Part shown: one piece after another, positions 5,378 to 6,215 of the stretch
Layout of the letters: every line of letters begins with the position of its first letter
Position numbering within the stretch: position 1 is the first letter of the stretch
Origin: Pseudomonadota bacterium
GTDB lineage: Bacteria > Pseudomonadota > Gammaproteobacteria > Acidiferrobacterales > Acidiferrobacteraceae
Direction: 5' to 3'
Assembly (NCBI GenBank): GCA_021797365.1
Contig: JAJZZU010000166.1
Location: 1 to 6,215 of the forward strand
DNA length: 6,215 nucleotides
The notes under the pieces: generated by a model
Told to the model about the DNA's origin: nothing
Seen by the model: only the letters and a program-made list of their open reading frames with translations
Databases searched by the model: none
Translations under genes and position numbers: made by a program

Positions 5378-5378
5378 C

Positions 5379-5948
5379 AGGGCCAAGAAACCCAACTCCA
5401 AACTCGCCGTCGAGTCCCTCCGCCACACGAAGGACAAGCGCAAGAACATTGCGACCGCCCAACATCGGTCGGTACTGGGGCAGGCGCAGAAGAGCCCGAA
5501 GACGTTGCGCTGTCCGCGTCATACCGACCTTGACCGGCGGCTCATCTGGCGAGGCAAGGATGGATAGGGCTGGAGCGATCTTGTCGTGCACGCACCGGCG
5601 CTCTCTATCCAGGGAAAGGTTCGCCCGAAGGCGTGGATTGATGACCTTCTGCGCCGCACCAGGGAAGGCGAGAAGATGCCGGCGGGCGCCGTGGGCGATC
5701 TGTGCGCAGATCTCAATGGCGTTCCGGAACGCGCGGATAAGACCGAGTTCTACCCGCACGACCAGAACTGGTCGAATCGCCTGATTCTGCGCGACTCGCT
5801 GCAGCTCATGGCCTCGCTCGCCGAGCGCGAGGGTCTGCGCAGCGAGGGGCGGCGCATCTCCTTCGATCCGGCCTATGGCATCAAATGCAATCGGCAATGT
5901 CCGTCACGGCCTTGTCTATGCACAGTCCCTGCTCGCATGCCGTTTTAG
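5379..5948 (+). pseudogene. mod: N-terminal fragment of a type III-like Mod adenine DNA methyltransferase
   Basis: Reading from 5382 gives AKKPNSKLAVESLRHTKDKR, later DLDRRLIWRGKD, WSDLVVHAPALSIQGKVRPKAWIDDL and DKTEFYPHDQNWSNRLILRD. This is the N-terminal part of Mod-like site-specific DNA methyltransferases (N6-adenine, beta class). The codon where the start is expected (5379-5381) is AGG, probably a mutated ATG, and no other start lies between it and an upstream in-frame TGA (5343). TAG at 5565-5567 interrupts the same frame. The catalytic DPPY motif reads DPAY (5865-5876). Homology fades after GIKCN near 5890, so the FxGxG SAM-binding part and target-recognition domain are missing. The frame ends at TAG 5946-5948. 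It was spaced one base from the fic2 stop, so the two were one operon. No Res subunit gene is in the window. Confidence 0.83.
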
Positions 5949-6215
5949 AGATCCCGTGTCGTCTCGTGGCGTGGATAATGGCACGCCACCCAATGGTCGC
6001 CGCCCAGAGGTGTAGCCTCCGGCGCCTCCATACGGCAGCGCGGCTGGGCCGTACCGCACCACCGGTAATAGGCGCAGCCTCCGGGCGCGGGATTGACCGC
6101 TGCGCCTGTGGCGGGCGCGGGGCTATTGGGGGCGCGCCCCGGAGCGGGTGTCGGCAGTGCGGCGAGCAGCGCGGCGGTGTAGGGATGGGCGGGGCGACGG
6201 AGCAGGGTGTCCGTC
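5945..6215 (-). CDS. Oligopeptide/dipeptide ABC transporter ATP-binding protein, C-terminal end (partial)
   Basis: The frame enters at the right edge and stops at TAA 5947-5945, leaving 89 residues. DTLLRRPAHPYTAALLAALP is the start of the oligo_HPY C-terminal extension found in OppD/OppF/DppD/DppF ATPases, which power peptide import at the inner membrane. Four cysteines follow in the usual place (GCAYYRWC, then C after PR, then HWVAC), a pattern reported as a metal or Fe-S site in some DppD proteins. The nucleotide-binding domain (Walker A/B) is outside the window. It is not visibly damaged and points toward the island, so it is likely the chromosomal flank. Whether it is a D- or F-type subunit cannot be told from this end. 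Confidence 0.85.
   Translation of the reverse strand, partial: TDTLLRRPAHPYTAALLAALPTPAPGRAPNSPAPATGAAVNPAPGGCAYYRWCGTAQPRCRMEAPEATPLGGDHWVACHYPRHETTRDL

Noticed and set aside
4682..5449. 255-aa minus-strand frame opposite fic2 and mod
   Set aside because: It lies antisense to the conserved HPFYDGNGRTGR and winged-helix codons, so it is a shadow.
5890..5945. Right attachment site repeating the tRNA 3' end
   Set aside because: I looked for a copy of the T-arm/acceptor sequence here and elsewhere in the window and found none.

Overview
The window reads as a decayed, integrase-driven genomic island in a fairly GC-rich proteobacterium. The tRNA type, the families present and codon use fit a gamma-, beta- or acidithiobacillia-like host, but I cannot name a genus. 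It starts at an intact tRNA with anticodon CAU (best read as tRNA-Ile2) and ends in the C-terminal part of an oligopeptide/dipeptide ABC-transporter ATPase on the minus strand. The ATPase is probably ordinary chromosome.

Left part (198-1296): a tyrosine recombinase next to the tRNA. It is broken by three frameshifts and by a ~95-bp insert of tandem 22-23-bp repeats that resemble the end of an IS21-family element. The insert lies between the catalytic LRHE box and the tyrosine box. A related, degenerate end in opposite orientation lies at 4162-4209.

Middle part (1300-2230): hairpins, then an apparently intact minus-strand operon of three small genes. The 79-aa protein has an AT-hook-like KRGRP and a stretch very like the basic region of eukaryotic bZIP proteins. 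The 62-aa and 36-aa proteins are predicted membrane proteins that overlap by ATGA. A (GT)12 tract sits just upstream of the first gene. Beyond it are five direct repeats with an exact 24-bp period that overlap a good sigma-70-type promoter for the next, divergent gene.

Right part (2156-5948): remains of conflict or defence genes on the plus strand. They are a large class II Fic protein (intact body, doubtful start), a truncated DUF6884-like gene coupled to it by ATGA, a HigA-like antitoxin N-terminus that runs into junk, a second class II Fic gene with C-terminal winged helix (killed by a 1-nt insertion and a nonsense codon, preceded by a 33-bp palindrome), and one base later the N-terminal third of a type III-like Mod DNA methyltransferase (start codon lost, in-frame TAG, DPPY changed to DPAY, C-terminus missing).

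Overall, the plus-strand mobility and defence cargo is mostly dead, while the tRNA, the minus-strand trio and the body of the first Fic gene keep open frames. The least explained part is the regulatory region at 1978-2233 with the small basic protein beside it.
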